The translations under genes and the position numbers were made by a program. From NCBI GenBank assembly GCA_934096755.1, contig CAKOMU010000010.1, positions 1-27,381 of the forward strand: 27,381 nucleotides of DNA, in the 5' to 3' direction. Positions 7,906 through 16,206 of this stretch are shown one piece after another (the first letter of the stretch is position 1; every line of letters starts with the position of its first letter). The notes beneath the pieces are model-generated. The model was not told the DNA's origin. It worked only from the letters and a program-made list of their open reading frames with translations, and made no database searches. Origin of the DNA: an uncultured Bacilli bacterium. Its GTDB lineage: Bacteria; Bacillota_I; Bacilli_A; RF39; UBA660.

Positions 7906-8976
7906 TTACTTTTGGTTAAAGATATATATCATGTTGTAATCATTAAATTGCCATTCACTATATTTTAATAACGCTTCTTCTTGCTTAAGTGGATTATAAA
8001 AGTATAGAGTATCACCTGATAAATAATATATACCTAAATCGACTATTTTAATTATTTTATTAACAGGTCTACTAGTAACTAAAATTTTTTGTTGATCAAT
8101 TGTTAGATATAACTTGCTATCTTCAATTTGATATGAATATTGAGTACTATTTCTAAAGCTAAGATCATCATTTTTTAAACTTTGTTTAGTCACTCTTTCC
8201 CATTTGTTATCTATTAATAGTTTAAAATCTGTTTTAAAAATGTTTTTCTTTTTTATATCGATGTAGTATTCTTGATTATTTTTGTTATCAAATAAATAAA
8301 TGTTATTTTTGTATTGACCTAAAAAATAACTGTCAAAATACACTTCGTATCTTAATTTAAAGTCTTTAACTTTACCGTTTTTAGCATTAATCATATAGAT
8401 TTTAGTAAATTTATAATCTTCATCATAATTTGGTATTAATAATTCATTTTGGCTTTGATAAATTAAATTTAAATTATATAACTCTTTAGAAAATAAGGAA
8501 ATGCTTTGTTGTGTCTTATCATTTAGATAAAGAAAACCATTATAATTCCACAAAAAATAAATATTATTATTTAAGTGGTCTATTTTAATATTTTTATAAC
8601 TATCTTGCTCTAAAAACGTAGCTAATTTATCGTAATGCTCTAGATATAAATTTTGGTCATCATCATAACAAATAGTTGGTAAATTGACATGTTTGCTGGT
8701 TATGTTTAAACATGATGTTTGTTTATTTTCTGTCGTTACAATCTTTGTTAATAATTTTCGATGAGCATTATATTTATGCACGTCTACTAAAGTTAAATTA
8801 ATGTCTTTCTTTTGAATTTGAAAGTTGTATGTTTGTTGCTTTTTAATAAACTCTTCTACTATATGATAGCCATCTAACTCATATTCAATTTTATAATCAT
8901 GACTGTGTAAATAAGAGAACAAAAAGATGATAAAAATTATAATTAATAAACTAATGAAATACTTGAGCTTTTTCAT
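7906..8976 (-). CDS. Membrane-anchored extracytoplasmic protein, unknown family
   Basis: A 356-residue protein with an N-terminal membrane anchor at about residues 4-24 (LKYFISLLIIIFIIFLFSYL). The remainder is beta-rich and rich in Asp, Lys and Tyr, with repeated short patterns such as YLEHYDK, YFLWNYNGFLYLND and YFLGQYKNNIYLFDN that suggest a propeller-like fold. There is no Cys lipobox and no catalytic motif. The stop overlaps nothing downstream, while the start overlaps the end of the upstream PH-like gene by 4 bases (ATGA type), so the two are translated together. Function unknown. Confidence 0.7.
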   Translation of the reverse strand: MKKLKYFISLLIIIFIIFLFSYLHSHDYKIEYELDGYHIVEEFIKKQQTYNFQIQKKDINLTLVDVHKYNAHRKLLTKIVTTENKQTSCLNITSKHVNLPTICYDDDQNLYLEHYDKLATFLEQDSYKNIKIDHLNNNIYFLWNYNGFLYLNDKTQQSISLFSKELYNLNLIYQSQNELLIPNYDEDYKFTKIYMINAKNGKVKDFKLRYEVYFDSYFLGQYKNNIYLFDNKNNQEYYIDIKKKNIFKTDFKLLIDNKWERVTKQSLKNDDLSFRNSTQYSYQIEDSKLYLTIDQQKILVTSRPVNKIIKIVDLGIYYLSGDTLYFYNPLKQEEALLKYSEWQFNDYNMIYIFNQK

Positions 8977-9419
8977 GCTACGGGACGATCAACTTTGGCG
9001 TATTTTTGCTTTTCTGTCATCATCATTTCTGTTATTGCAGTTTCTATTTCATCTAGACCACTTTTAGGTAAATTGGAAATAGTTACTTCTTCTTTAACGG
9101 TATCAATTTTAACTTTTCCCCAAACAAGTCCTTGATACACTAGTAAGTCATTATATAAATCTGGAGTAATGGAACTTAAGAAATACCCCCATACAACTCT
9201 CTTTTGACCTATTAATATTCTTTTATTAGTAATAACTACTACACATGTTTGAAAAAAATCATAAAATGCTTCATTTTTTTGGCCAGCAAAAGCAAATTCT
9301 ACTACTTCACCTGGATTTAAATGTTTTTCTACAACTGCACAATGATCCTTCAAATTCCATACTACTCCACCTGGATGTTTCCTTTTAAAAGCTAATGCTT
9401 TGTTATATACTTCTCCCAT
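8973..9419 (-). CDS. Bacterial PH-like domain protein
   Basis: A protein of 148 residues with the pattern of the bacterial pleckstrin-homology-like families. GEVVEFAFAGQKNEAF is followed by VVVITNKRILIGQKR, the classic strand-turn TNKRIL motif, and by a C-terminal helix (GLDEIETAITEMMMTEKQ). Such proteins are usually cytoplasmic, and their ligand is mostly unknown. An in-frame GTG three codons upstream exists, but ATG 9419 with AGGTGAT at the right distance is preferred. The gene is translationally coupled to the membrane-anchored gene that follows. Confidence 0.7.
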   Translation of the reverse strand: MGEVYNKALAFKRKHPGGVVWNLKDHCAVVEKHLNPGEVVEFAFAGQKNEAFYDFFQTCVVVITNKRILIGQKRVVWGYFLSSITPDLYNDLLVYQGLVWGKVKIDTVKEEVTISNLPKSGLDEIETAITEMMMTEKQKYAKVDRPVA

Positions 9420-9468
9420 TATTATCACCTACTTCAATTGTACATTATATTTGAATATTAAGCAATTC

Positions 9469-10398
9469 TTAGTTTAAATATTTTGTATAAACCCAGCGAT
9501 TTGGATAAATTTGTGTCCATAATCCCTTTTCTTTCATGTTGGCCACTGTAGTATTTTTAGGAATAACGTTAATGATTTTTCCATTTGGGGCATTTCTTAC
9601 ATTGAGAAATGACGCAATACTATGTTTTACCATATACGCTTGCTTGGGAGAGTTTTTACTAAGATATTTTATATTAACATATTCTTTATCACCAATTTTA
9701 GCCCAATCATTTACCGTTGATAATACAATTAATTGTGTATTTTTTGGCAAAGTGTTTACAACTTTATAATTTGTACCAGCACCATACCGTATATTTAAAT
9801 TAGCTGTTGTATAATAAGTTATTGGAACATCACTAGTATATAGATGGACAAAATTTAAAGTACGATTATTAAGTATTTTTGTAAAATTATCATCGATAAA
9901 AAAAGCTTCTTCTGGTTTGATATTATATTTAGATGTAGTCATAATCCATAAATTTAAGTTATTTTTCTTCCAACCGCTACCAACAAATTTACCTCGACCT
10001 ACTGCAATATGAAAATGTGGACCAGTTGCATTGCCGTCGCTACCTTTGGGAAACATTTTGGCGTATCTAGAAAACTTTTGGCCTACTCGGATTGATTTTA
10101 AATCTTTGTCTTCCATGTGAACAATCATCATAGTAATATAATCAGTAAATAAGGGAGTTACTACAGGTGTTGTACTTTCTAACCAAACTGTATTTGATGC
10201 TTTTAAACCAACTCCATAAATTTTTTTGACAATCATTTCGTCACAAGGACAATAGAAATAGGCTTGGTCATTACTACCGCAAGCATCATCAATTGGATAA
10301 TCTTTTAAATTACCTTGTGTGTGTCTTAAATGTGTATAATTATCATGATAACTTTGTGTAATATTCATTGTTTTTAGTGGATATATCAAATAATTCAT
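9469..10398 (-). CDS. M23-like peptidoglycan peptidase with two SH3 domains, no signal peptide
   Basis: A 309-residue protein. Residues 1-150 look like an M23 (LytM-type) zinc endopeptidase: H26 and D37 in a HTQG...YPIDD stretch, a middle histidine in MIVHMED (H94), and the HxH pair in GPHFHIAVG (H128, H130). Two bacterial SH3 domains follow, at about 192-247 (LNIRYGAGTNYKVVNTLP) and about 258-309 (LNVRNAPNGKIINVIP), which usually bind cell wall. There is no signal peptide or anchor, so it resembles a phage-type endolysin or a protein released by lysis. The first ATG at 10410 is less likely than ATG 10398, which has GGGTGAT 3-4 bases upstream. No phage genes flank it. Confidence 0.8.
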   Translation of the reverse strand: MNYLIYPLKTMNITQSYHDNYTHLRHTQGNLKDYPIDDACGSNDQAYFYCPCDEMIVKKIYGVGLKASNTVWLESTTPVVTPLFTDYITMMIVHMEDKDLKSIRVGQKFSRYAKMFPKGSDGNATGPHFHIAVGRGKFVGSGWKKNNLNLWIMTTSKYNIKPEEAFFIDDNFTKILNNRTLNFVHLYTSDVPITYYTTANLNIRYGAGTNYKVVNTLPKNTQLIVLSTVNDWAKIGDKEYVNIKYLSKNSPKQAYMVKHSIASFLNVRNAPNGKIINVIPKNTTVANMKEKGLWTQIYPNRWVYTKYLN

Positions 10399-10447
10399 TT
10401 TATCACCCATTATATTTTATGAACTAGTCCATATTTTTTGTAGTTTA

Positions 10448-10470
10448 TTTACATAGTTATGTTATAATTG
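10448..10470 (+). promoter_or_regulatory. Extended -10 promoter for the plus-strand acyltransferase
   Basis: TGTTATAAT (TATAAT at 10463-10468) lies 22 bp before the ATG at 10490, with RBS GGTGAT at 10479-10484. No good -35 is seen. The extended TG motif supports the -10. Confidence 0.5.
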
Positions 10471-10489
10471 TAACAAATGGTGATACTAA

Positions 10490-11245
10490 ATGAAAAAAAC
10501 AATTTATTATAATAATTTTACTGATGATGTTGTAACTTCTAAGAATCAAAATTATCAGCTAAAAAAGAACTTTAAATGGATACATTATAATATTTTTTAT
10601 AAAATGGTTAGTTATCTTTTATATTATATTTTTTTGTTGATAAGTTTGTTTTATGCAAAAATTTTTTTACATGTACATGTGAAAAACAAAGAACTTTTGA
10701 AGCATAAAAATAATTATTTTCTTTATGGTAATCATACGCAAATGATTGGAGATGCTTTTGTCCCTCCATTAATTACTTTCCCAATCCGTCCTTATTTTGT
10801 TGTTAATAAAGCTAATTTGGGAGTTCCCTTTTTAGGTAAATTATTACCAATGTTGGGAGCAATTGTTATACCAGATGGAATTCATGATATGATAAAATTT
10901 CGAAAAGCTGTTACTTATTTTAATGAAAAACATCCTATAATTATTTATCCTGAAGCCCATGTTTGGCCATACTATACAGGTGTTCGTGCCTTTAATAATT
11001 CTGCTTTTCAATTTGCTATAGAAGAAAAAAAAGAAATTTTTGCGATGACAACTACTTATCAAAAGCGACGTAATTCCCATAAACCTAAAATTGTTATTTA
11101 TATTGATGGACCATTTTTAATAGATCCTAATATTTCCAAAAAAGCTAATTGTGAAATATTGGCTAATAATGTAAAAGAAACAATGTTAAAACGAAGTCAG
11201 CTATCAAATGTTGAATACATAAAATATCAAAAAAAGGAAGGCTAA
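10490..11245 (+). CDS. PlsC-like acyltransferase with atypical HX5D motif
   Basis: A 251-residue membrane-associated protein. A hydrophobic span covers about residues 38-60. The acyltransferase core begins with GNHTQMIGDAF, where H82 and D88 are separated by five residues rather than the usual four. The PEAHVWPYYTGVR segment (about 155-167) matches the glycerol-phosphate-binding motif region of LPLAT enzymes. The family transfers acyl groups to glycerol or other lipid acceptors at the inner membrane face. It converges on the second acyltransferase, and the two 3' ends overlap by 4 bases. It stands outside the minus-strand operon but may work on the same lipid. Confidence 0.75.
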   Translation: MKKTIYYNNFTDDVVTSKNQNYQLKKNFKWIHYNIFYKMVSYLLYYIFLLISLFYAKIFLHVHVKNKELLKHKNNYFLYGNHTQMIGDAFVPPLITFPIRPYFVVNKANLGVPFLGKLLPMLGAIVIPDGIHDMIKFRKAVTYFNEKHPIIIYPEAHVWPYYTGVRAFNNSAFQFAIEEKKEIFAMTTTYQKRRNSHKPKIVIYIDGPFLIDPNISKKANCEILANNVKETMLKRSQLSNVEYIKYQKKEG

Positions 11246-12105
11246 TTATGCCTCCAACCACTAATATCTGTAATATTAAAATTATAAGTTAATAACTCAT
11301 CATATGTTTTTTCATAGCAATGTTTTTTAGCCATGTAATCTAGATTAGACATACGAATAGAATCTTTCTTACTACTTAAACTGGAATCTGGTAAAATAAT
11401 ATCTAAAATATTAACTTGATAATTTAGCAAATTAAATTCTTCATTATCTAAAATGTCTGTTGATTCCATTGTAACAAAACAAGGTATAACAGGAACATTA
11501 AAATCATGAGCAAACTGATATGCACCTCTTTTACATGGGCGTGGCTTGCGATAATTAAACCACATTTCCTCTTCAGGATAAATCAAAACAATATTACCAC
11601 CATCTAGTATTGTTTTTAAAGTTGGTAAAAAGGTTTTTATTATATAATTAGGACTTGAAGAAATTGGTAAAACATCTAAATAATTCATTAAATATCCTAA
11701 AGATCCAGGCATAGCTAAATTTGTGTCTTGAATAACAATATATAATTTTTTTTGTAATTTTTCTTCCACGATTAAGCGTGCAAAATAACTATCCAATGGA
11801 TTAAAATGATTAGATGTCATAATTGCACCCTTGCTTAAATCTAATTTGTCTAATTTATCTAATCCTTGAATATTAGTATAAGGATAAATATGTTTACTCA
11901 TTTTTTTGACGGTTAATAAAGCTGTTTTATTTTTTATTTTATAACTTTTTTTCTCTTTGTTTTTATAAAATTCATTCAAATATTTTGAAATTTCTTCATT
12001 AGTTAAATTAGGATCAGTTAATTCTACTTTTTTATTAAATTCATTATCAAGAATATTTTGTCTAATATTTGCAATGACCTGTTTTTTACTTCCACCAATT
12101 ATCAT
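11242..12105 (-). CDS. PlsC-family 1-acylglycerol-phosphate-type acyltransferase
   Basis: A 287-residue protein with a classical LPLAT core: NHFNPLDS (H100-X4-D105), then a conserved VLIYPEEEMWFNYRKPRPC block (about residues 175-195) with KRGAYQFAHDFNVPVIP downstream, which is the usual phosphate/glycerol-binding motif and strand. The N-terminal 90 residues are charged and helical. The start overlaps the upstream glycosyltransferase stop by 4 bases (ATGA), so it is the last gene of the acyl-glycosyl operon. It probably uses acyl-ACP or acyl phosphate to acylate a glycolipid or lysophospholipid. The acceptor is unknown. Confidence 0.85.
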   Translation of the reverse strand: MIIGGSKKQVIANIRQNILDNEFNKKVELTDPNLTNEEISKYLNEFYKNKEKKSYKIKNKTALLTVKKMSKHIYPYTNIQGLDKLDKLDLSKGAIMTSNHFNPLDSYFARLIVEEKLQKKLYIVIQDTNLAMPGSLGYLMNYLDVLPISSSPNYIIKTFLPTLKTILDGGNIVLIYPEEEMWFNYRKPRPCKRGAYQFAHDFNVPVIPCFVTMESTDILDNEEFNLLNYQVNILDIILPDSSLSSKKDSIRMSNLDYMAKKHCYEKTYDELLTYNFNITDISGWRHN

Positions 12106-13058
12106 AATCTTTCTTCCAAACCTGAACCAAACACCTTAGCCATAGTTATTTCTTCGTTAATCAAAGTTTGAGCACGTTTAAGCATCAAATCCATATGTTC
12201 ATCATCTAACTGTTTGTCTTCAGCAGTATAATTGGCTTTTATATTTTTTATTTCTTCATAATAAGGCGTCATTTGTACATAATGCCAAAAATAGTCTTCA
12301 TATTGAACATGATCATAATGCCATGGTTTTTGAAATAAATTATAATGCACTATTACCGGATTAGATTGTTCTGGATTATTAGGGTTTGGCATTGCGTCAT
12401 ATTTATCATTTAAGTATTTGATATGACCATAACACATAGAATTAATGTAATCTTGATCTGGAGCAATAACGTCAAAATGATATTTATTAAATAAATAAAG
12501 AAATTTTTGTTCAAAATGCTTTTCCCGTAATTTTTGAGAATTCAAAAGTAACATACCAGAATTGATATATTTATCACGCGGAATACCTACTACTTGTTCA
12601 AAGTAGTTAGCCAAAGTTTCATTATCAATCGTCGATTTATCTATAACACACCCAAAATAATTATCTCCAATATCCTCAAAGAACAACTGGGATATATCTT
12701 GTACTACTACTGTATCACTATCTATATAGATGCATTTATCATATTGTGGATATAATAAAGGAATAAAAATACGAAAATAAATAGTTAAAGTAAAAATATC
12801 TGCCCTTAATCTATTCCCAATAGAATCATCAATCATTTTTAAATCTTCAGCCATTAAATCTAAAATTATAGTACTATTTTCTGTGGCCAATGATTCTAAA
12901 ATATCTTTGTTTTTAGGACTAATATCTTCATAAATAACGTGTATGTTGTAATGATAATTTGGACTAGCATTTGATAGTAGCGATTTAATTGAAGTAGCTA
13001 CATATTTAGCATACTCATCGTTTATTGTATAAAAAATTGGTATAATTGATTTATTCAT
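12102..13058 (-). CDS. Glycosyltransferase family 8 (second of tandem pair)
   Basis: A 318-residue GT-A fold retaining glycosyltransferase of the GT8 type. The N-terminal strand (IIPIFYTINDEYAKYV) begins the nucleotide-binding domain. The metal-binding DXD is D113-S-D115 in YIDSDTVV. The acceptor side carries a C-terminal HYN...KPW segment, with PVIVHYNLFQKPWHYD typical of the family. It transfers a hexose (UDP-sugar) to an acceptor not identifiable here. It overlaps the upstream GT8 by 8 bases and the downstream acyltransferase by 4, so the genes are strictly coupled. The C-terminus has about 55 extra helical residues. Confidence 0.85.
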   Translation of the reverse strand: MNKSIIPIFYTINDEYAKYVATSIKSLLSNASPNYHYNIHVIYEDISPKNKDILESLATENSTIILDLMAEDLKMIDDSIGNRLRADIFTLTIYFRIFIPLLYPQYDKCIYIDSDTVVVQDISQLFFEDIGDNYFGCVIDKSTIDNETLANYFEQVVGIPRDKYINSGMLLLNSQKLREKHFEQKFLYLFNKYHFDVIAPDQDYINSMCYGHIKYLNDKYDAMPNPNNPEQSNPVIVHYNLFQKPWHYDHVQYEDYFWHYVQMTPYYEEIKNIKANYTAEDKQLDDEHMDLMLKRAQTLINEEITMAKVFGSGLEERL

Positions 13059-13866
13059 TATTATTCTCCTTTAACTGTAAATATTTTGTTAATATATCAT
13101 CAAATTCGTAACATTTTAAAATAGTATGCATCTTATCAATTTCCCATGGTTTAACTTTTTGAGTACGAACATAAGGGAAAAATTTAAAAGTCGTCGTAAA
13201 ATGTCTAAATATTGTATTTTTTTTGAGTGAATGTTGTTCATTATATTTTCGTGGTAAAATTAGTTTATGTTTACAAAATTTATTTAATGCTGCTTGATCG
13301 GGAAGCAACATCTTTTTATTTTGACAAAGGGCACGGGCTTTCAAAAAAGTTTTATTTTTCTTAATTAGATCTAAGTTTAATAATAGTACACCAGAATTTA
13401 AATAATCTTTTGTGATTTTATTTTTGCTATAAAAATATTTTCCATAAAAATCCCTAACGCCAACAACTTCATATTGACTATTATCTATATCATAAAATTC
13501 TCGAAAATTTTTGTTAGCTACAACATCATTGTCTAAGTATAGAATTTTATTAGGAAGCTCTTCAACTAAATCAGCATACAAACGCAACATGCAATATGGT
13601 GTAAAAATAGTATCTAAATTAGCTGTCGGTGGTTCTAAAGTAAAATATTGTTCCATATTAATAATTGTAATAGTACTTTCTGGATTAGTGATTAACATTT
13701 CTTGTTTGATTTTTTCAAGCATCTTTAAAGTTATCATTTTTTTGTTGGCATAGTTCATGGTTAATATATATACATTTAAAGTGCTTTTTTCATATTTTAA
13801 AATTGAAAGTAAAGAAATTATTAAACCATCCAAAATGTTGGCATCACCGCAATACAGTATATTCAT
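13051..13866 (-). CDS. Glycosyltransferase family 8 (first of tandem pair)
   Basis: A 271-residue GT8 glycosyltransferase when started at ATG 13866, which has GGAAGG about 5 bases upstream. A longer frame exists but its start lacks support. NILYCGDANILDG at the N-terminus and the D112-N-D114 motif in LYLDNDVV give the nucleotide-sugar and metal site. The conserved LNSGVLLLN and LLPDQAALN blocks follow, and KVKPW closes the family signature. It overlaps the PPTase gene by 23 bases and the next GT8 by 8. Donor and acceptor are unknown. The pair could add two sugars in turn. Confidence 0.85.
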   Translation of the reverse strand: MNILYCGDANILDGLIISLLSILKYEKSTLNVYILTMNYANKKMITLKMLEKIKQEMLITNPESTITIINMEQYFTLEPPTANLDTIFTPYCMLRLYADLVEELPNKILYLDNDVVANKNFREFYDIDNSQYEVVGVRDFYGKYFYSKNKITKDYLNSGVLLLNLDLIKKNKTFLKARALCQNKKMLLPDQAALNKFCKHKLILPRKYNEQHSLKKNTIFRHFTTTFKFFPYVRTQKVKPWEIDKMHTILKCYEFDDILTKYLQLKENNNE

Positions 13867-14326
13867 GTTTTCCTTCCTTATCACATATAGCAATTACATA
13901 ATCTTCTTCATAAAAATAGGTTATCTTATTTTTGATTGAATTAGTATCAACTTTTTGTAAACCATACTCTATCCCTATTCCTAACATTTTAACATAGGCT
14001 TCTTTAGCAGTCCAAATTTCTGTAAATGTTTTATTTTTATCTGTAGTATTTAAAACACGAAGTTGCTCTTCCAAAGTAAAATACTTATTAACCACTGCTT
14101 GTCTATATGTCAAATATTCTATGTCAACTCCAACTGGACTATCACTAAGTGCGATAACAGTTGTTTTTTTATCGTGACTAATGTTAAAAAATAATTGAGA
14201 GTTGTCTAATTCTGGTTTGCCATATTGATTTTTGAAAATAGTATAATTTTTTATGTTATTTTGTGCTAAGATATTTTCTAAAAATATTTGAGAATTGATA
14301 TTTTCTTTAATGTATAACTTATGCAT
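13844..14326 (-). CDS. Sfp-type 4'-phosphopantetheinyl transferase
   Basis: A 160-residue enzyme that transfers the phosphopantetheine arm from CoA to a carrier-protein serine. Signatures visible are QYGKPEL and LFFNISHDKKTTVIALSD, then VGVDIEYL (the GVDIE metal-binding motif, about residues 69-73) and FTEIWTAKEAYVKMLGIGI (the WxxKEA motif, about 104-111). It is shorter than Sfp (about 224 residues) and lacks part of the C-terminal lobe. It overlaps the ACP gene by 8 bases, so its substrate is most likely that ACP. Confidence 0.9.
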   Translation of the reverse strand: MHKLYIKENINSQIFLENILAQNNIKNYTIFKNQYGKPELDNSQLFFNISHDKKTTVIALSDSPVGVDIEYLTYRQAVVNKYFTLEEQLRVLNTTDKNKTFTEIWTAKEAYVKMLGIGIEYGLQKVDTNSIKNKITYFYEEDYVIAICDKEGKHEYTVLR

Positions 14327-14543
14327 TTTCTTGATAATATTTTATGATATCTTCAACCGTTTGAATTTTTTTGATTTCATTATCAGGAATTTCTCGTTGA
14401 AAATATTCTTCAAATTCTGCCACTAAGGTAACTAAATCTAGTGACTCTAATGCTAAATCTTTAGTTAAGTTAGTCTTTTCATTGATAGATTCTTTTGGTA
14501 CTTCTGCTACTCTAGCAATAATATTTATTATTTCTTCTTTCAT
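14319..14543 (-). CDS. Acyl carrier protein
   Basis: A 74-residue acidic four-helix protein. The phosphopantetheine attachment site is S34 in the LALESLDLV motif; the usual DSL is here ESLDLV. Length and the preceding NEKTNLTKD loop fit a stand-alone ACP. It starts 2 bases after the ligase stop and is followed by the PPTase. It is a dedicated carrier for the neighbouring AMP-ligase, not obviously the FASII ACP, because no fatty acid synthesis genes are present here. Confidence 0.9.
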   Translation of the reverse strand: MKEEIINIIARVAEVPKESINEKTNLTKDLALESLDLVTLVAEFEEYFQREIPDNEIKKIQTVEDIIKYYQENA

Positions 14544-14545
14544 AT

Positions 14546-16108
14546 TTATGATCCTTTCGTTCTTATGATTTTGCGATTATTATTTTTGGGAAACTCAGTA
14601 TTTCTTAATTCAACATCTGCTAACTGATGATTTTTTGGTACTTTTTTATTATAACGATAAATAAGGCCATTAAAGTAAGAAATATTGCCAATATAATCTT
14701 CATTTGGATATATTTGGGCAATTAATTGATTATTTCTTTTAGAAACAATCACTTCACAAACACCTTTATCTTTGCTAAGTTCATTTTCAATTTCCTCTGG
14801 CGAAATATTTTCACCATTACTTAAAACAATTATATTTTTTTTACGCCCAGTAATGTATAAAAAGTTATCTTTATCTAAATAACCAAAATCACCAGTATTA
14901 AAATAACCATTGTGCATAACTTGTTTACTAGATTGTTCGTCTTTGTAATATCCTAGCATAACGATGTCACCTTTAACCCATATTTCATTATCAATTATTT
15001 TGACATCAATGTCCTTTACTAGTTGACCAACAGAACCATCTTTATAAAAATGATTTCTATTAACAGCTACAACCGGAGAACATTCTGTAATTCCATAGCC
15101 ATTTAATATGTTAATACCGACACTGCGAAACCATTTAACATATTTAGTATCCAATTGTGCACCACCACAAATAATATATTCTAGGTTGCCCCCAAAATTT
15201 TTTAAAATACTTTTAAAAAATACTTTTCTTAAATCAATATTTAAATATTGTAAGTTCTTACTAATCATAAGTAGTAATTTTAAACTCTTATCTTTTTTAT
15301 TTTTGCGAGCTGATTTCCAAATCTGTTTATAAAACATTTCAATAAAGGCCGGAACAACAAACATCGTATTGGGCTGAGATTCTGCTAGTTCTAACATCAT
15401 TTTTTTCAAACTGCTGTTTATAAAAACAGGAACATTGTAATAAAATGGCATTAAAACTCCTGTTATTAAACCGAAGGCATGATGGAAGGGTAAACAAGAA
15501 AAGACTAAGCCATTGGGTTTAAAAATACTGCAAGCACTATAAATGTCTGCAACAATATTTTTTTCACTTAACATGACTCCTTTATTGACTCCAGTCGTTC
15601 CAGATGTAAAGAAAATAACCGCTGTAGCATTATTTTTTTTATTATCTAATATTTTTACATTATTTTTTTCACACTTTAAATTAGATATGTCTTTTAAATC
15701 ATAACTAATCGTTTTAGTAATTACATCATCAATATTGCAATAATCCTTGGAATAAAAGACTATTTTACTTTCACTTTTATTAAGCATATGTTTTATACTA
15801 TTTAAATCGAGATCTTTATCAATTACAACTGCAATATTTTTACTTAAAATGATAGCAAAAAAAACTACCAAATAATTGTAAGAATTTGTACCTATTATAG
15901 CAATATTTTTATTATTATATTGATTACTAAGATAGTTTGATAGTTGTTCAACATCTAAGTAAAAATCTTCATAACTTTTAGTTATTAACTTATTATTATC
16001 TTTAAACATAAATGCTGTTTTATCTTTATTTTTTTTGTAATTAAAAGTTAATAATTCATAAACATTTTCTATTTTTTTATGTTCATAATATGCATATGTT
16101 TTATTCAT
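14546..16108 (-). CDS. AMP-forming acyl-CoA/acyl-ACP ligase
   Basis: A 520-residue adenylate-forming enzyme. Visible cores are AVIFFTSGTTGVNKGVML (P-loop-like A3 motif, about residues 160-178), NGYGITECSPVVAVN (A5), GYFNTGDFGYLDKDN with YITGRKKNIIVLSNGENISPEEIE (A7/A8 hinge), and the C-terminal NRKIIRTKG with the catalytic lysine. It activates a carboxylic acid, probably a fatty acid, as an acyl-adenylate and passes it to the CoA or ACP thiol. The adjacent ACP makes ACP loading the likely reaction. The start has GAGGTG upstream. It is the first gene of the operon behind a candidate promoter at 16152-16181. The substrate is not determinable by eye. Confidence 0.9.
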   Translation of the reverse strand: MNKTYAYYEHKKIENVYELLTFNYKKNKDKTAFMFKDNNKLITKSYEDFYLDVEQLSNYLSNQYNNKNIAIIGTNSYNYLVVFFAIILSKNIAVVIDKDLDLNSIKHMLNKSESKIVFYSKDYCNIDDVITKTISYDLKDISNLKCEKNNVKILDNKKNNATAVIFFTSGTTGVNKGVMLSEKNIVADIYSACSIFKPNGLVFSCLPFHHAFGLITGVLMPFYYNVPVFINSSLKKMMLELAESQPNTMFVVPAFIEMFYKQIWKSARKNKKDKSLKLLLMISKNLQYLNIDLRKVFFKSILKNFGGNLEYIICGGAQLDTKYVKWFRSVGINILNGYGITECSPVVAVNRNHFYKDGSVGQLVKDIDVKIIDNEIWVKGDIVMLGYYKDEQSSKQVMHNGYFNTGDFGYLDKDNFLYITGRKKNIIVLSNGENISPEEIENELSKDKGVCEVIVSKRNNQLIAQIYPNEDYIGNISYFNGLIYRYNKKVPKNHQLADVELRNTEFPKNNNRKIIRTKGS

Positions 16109-16151
16109 CTTTACACCTCAAATACCATCATAAATATGTAGTAATTGTACA

Positions 16152-16181
16152 ATTATAATAACATGAATTTCTTTTTTTGAA
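16152..16181 (-). promoter_or_regulatory. Candidate promoter of the acyl ligase operon
   Basis: Minus-strand TATAAT (16152-16157) with TTCAAA (16176-16181) 18 bases upstream. It lies about 44 bp ahead of the ligase start. The -35 is weak. Confidence 0.4.
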
Positions 16182-16206
16182 AACTCTTTTCACTTTGATA
16201 AACATT

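Noticed and set aside
9469..10398. Remnant prophage around the M23/SH3 protein
   Set aside because: No holin, tail, capsid, portal or integrase gene occurs nearby.
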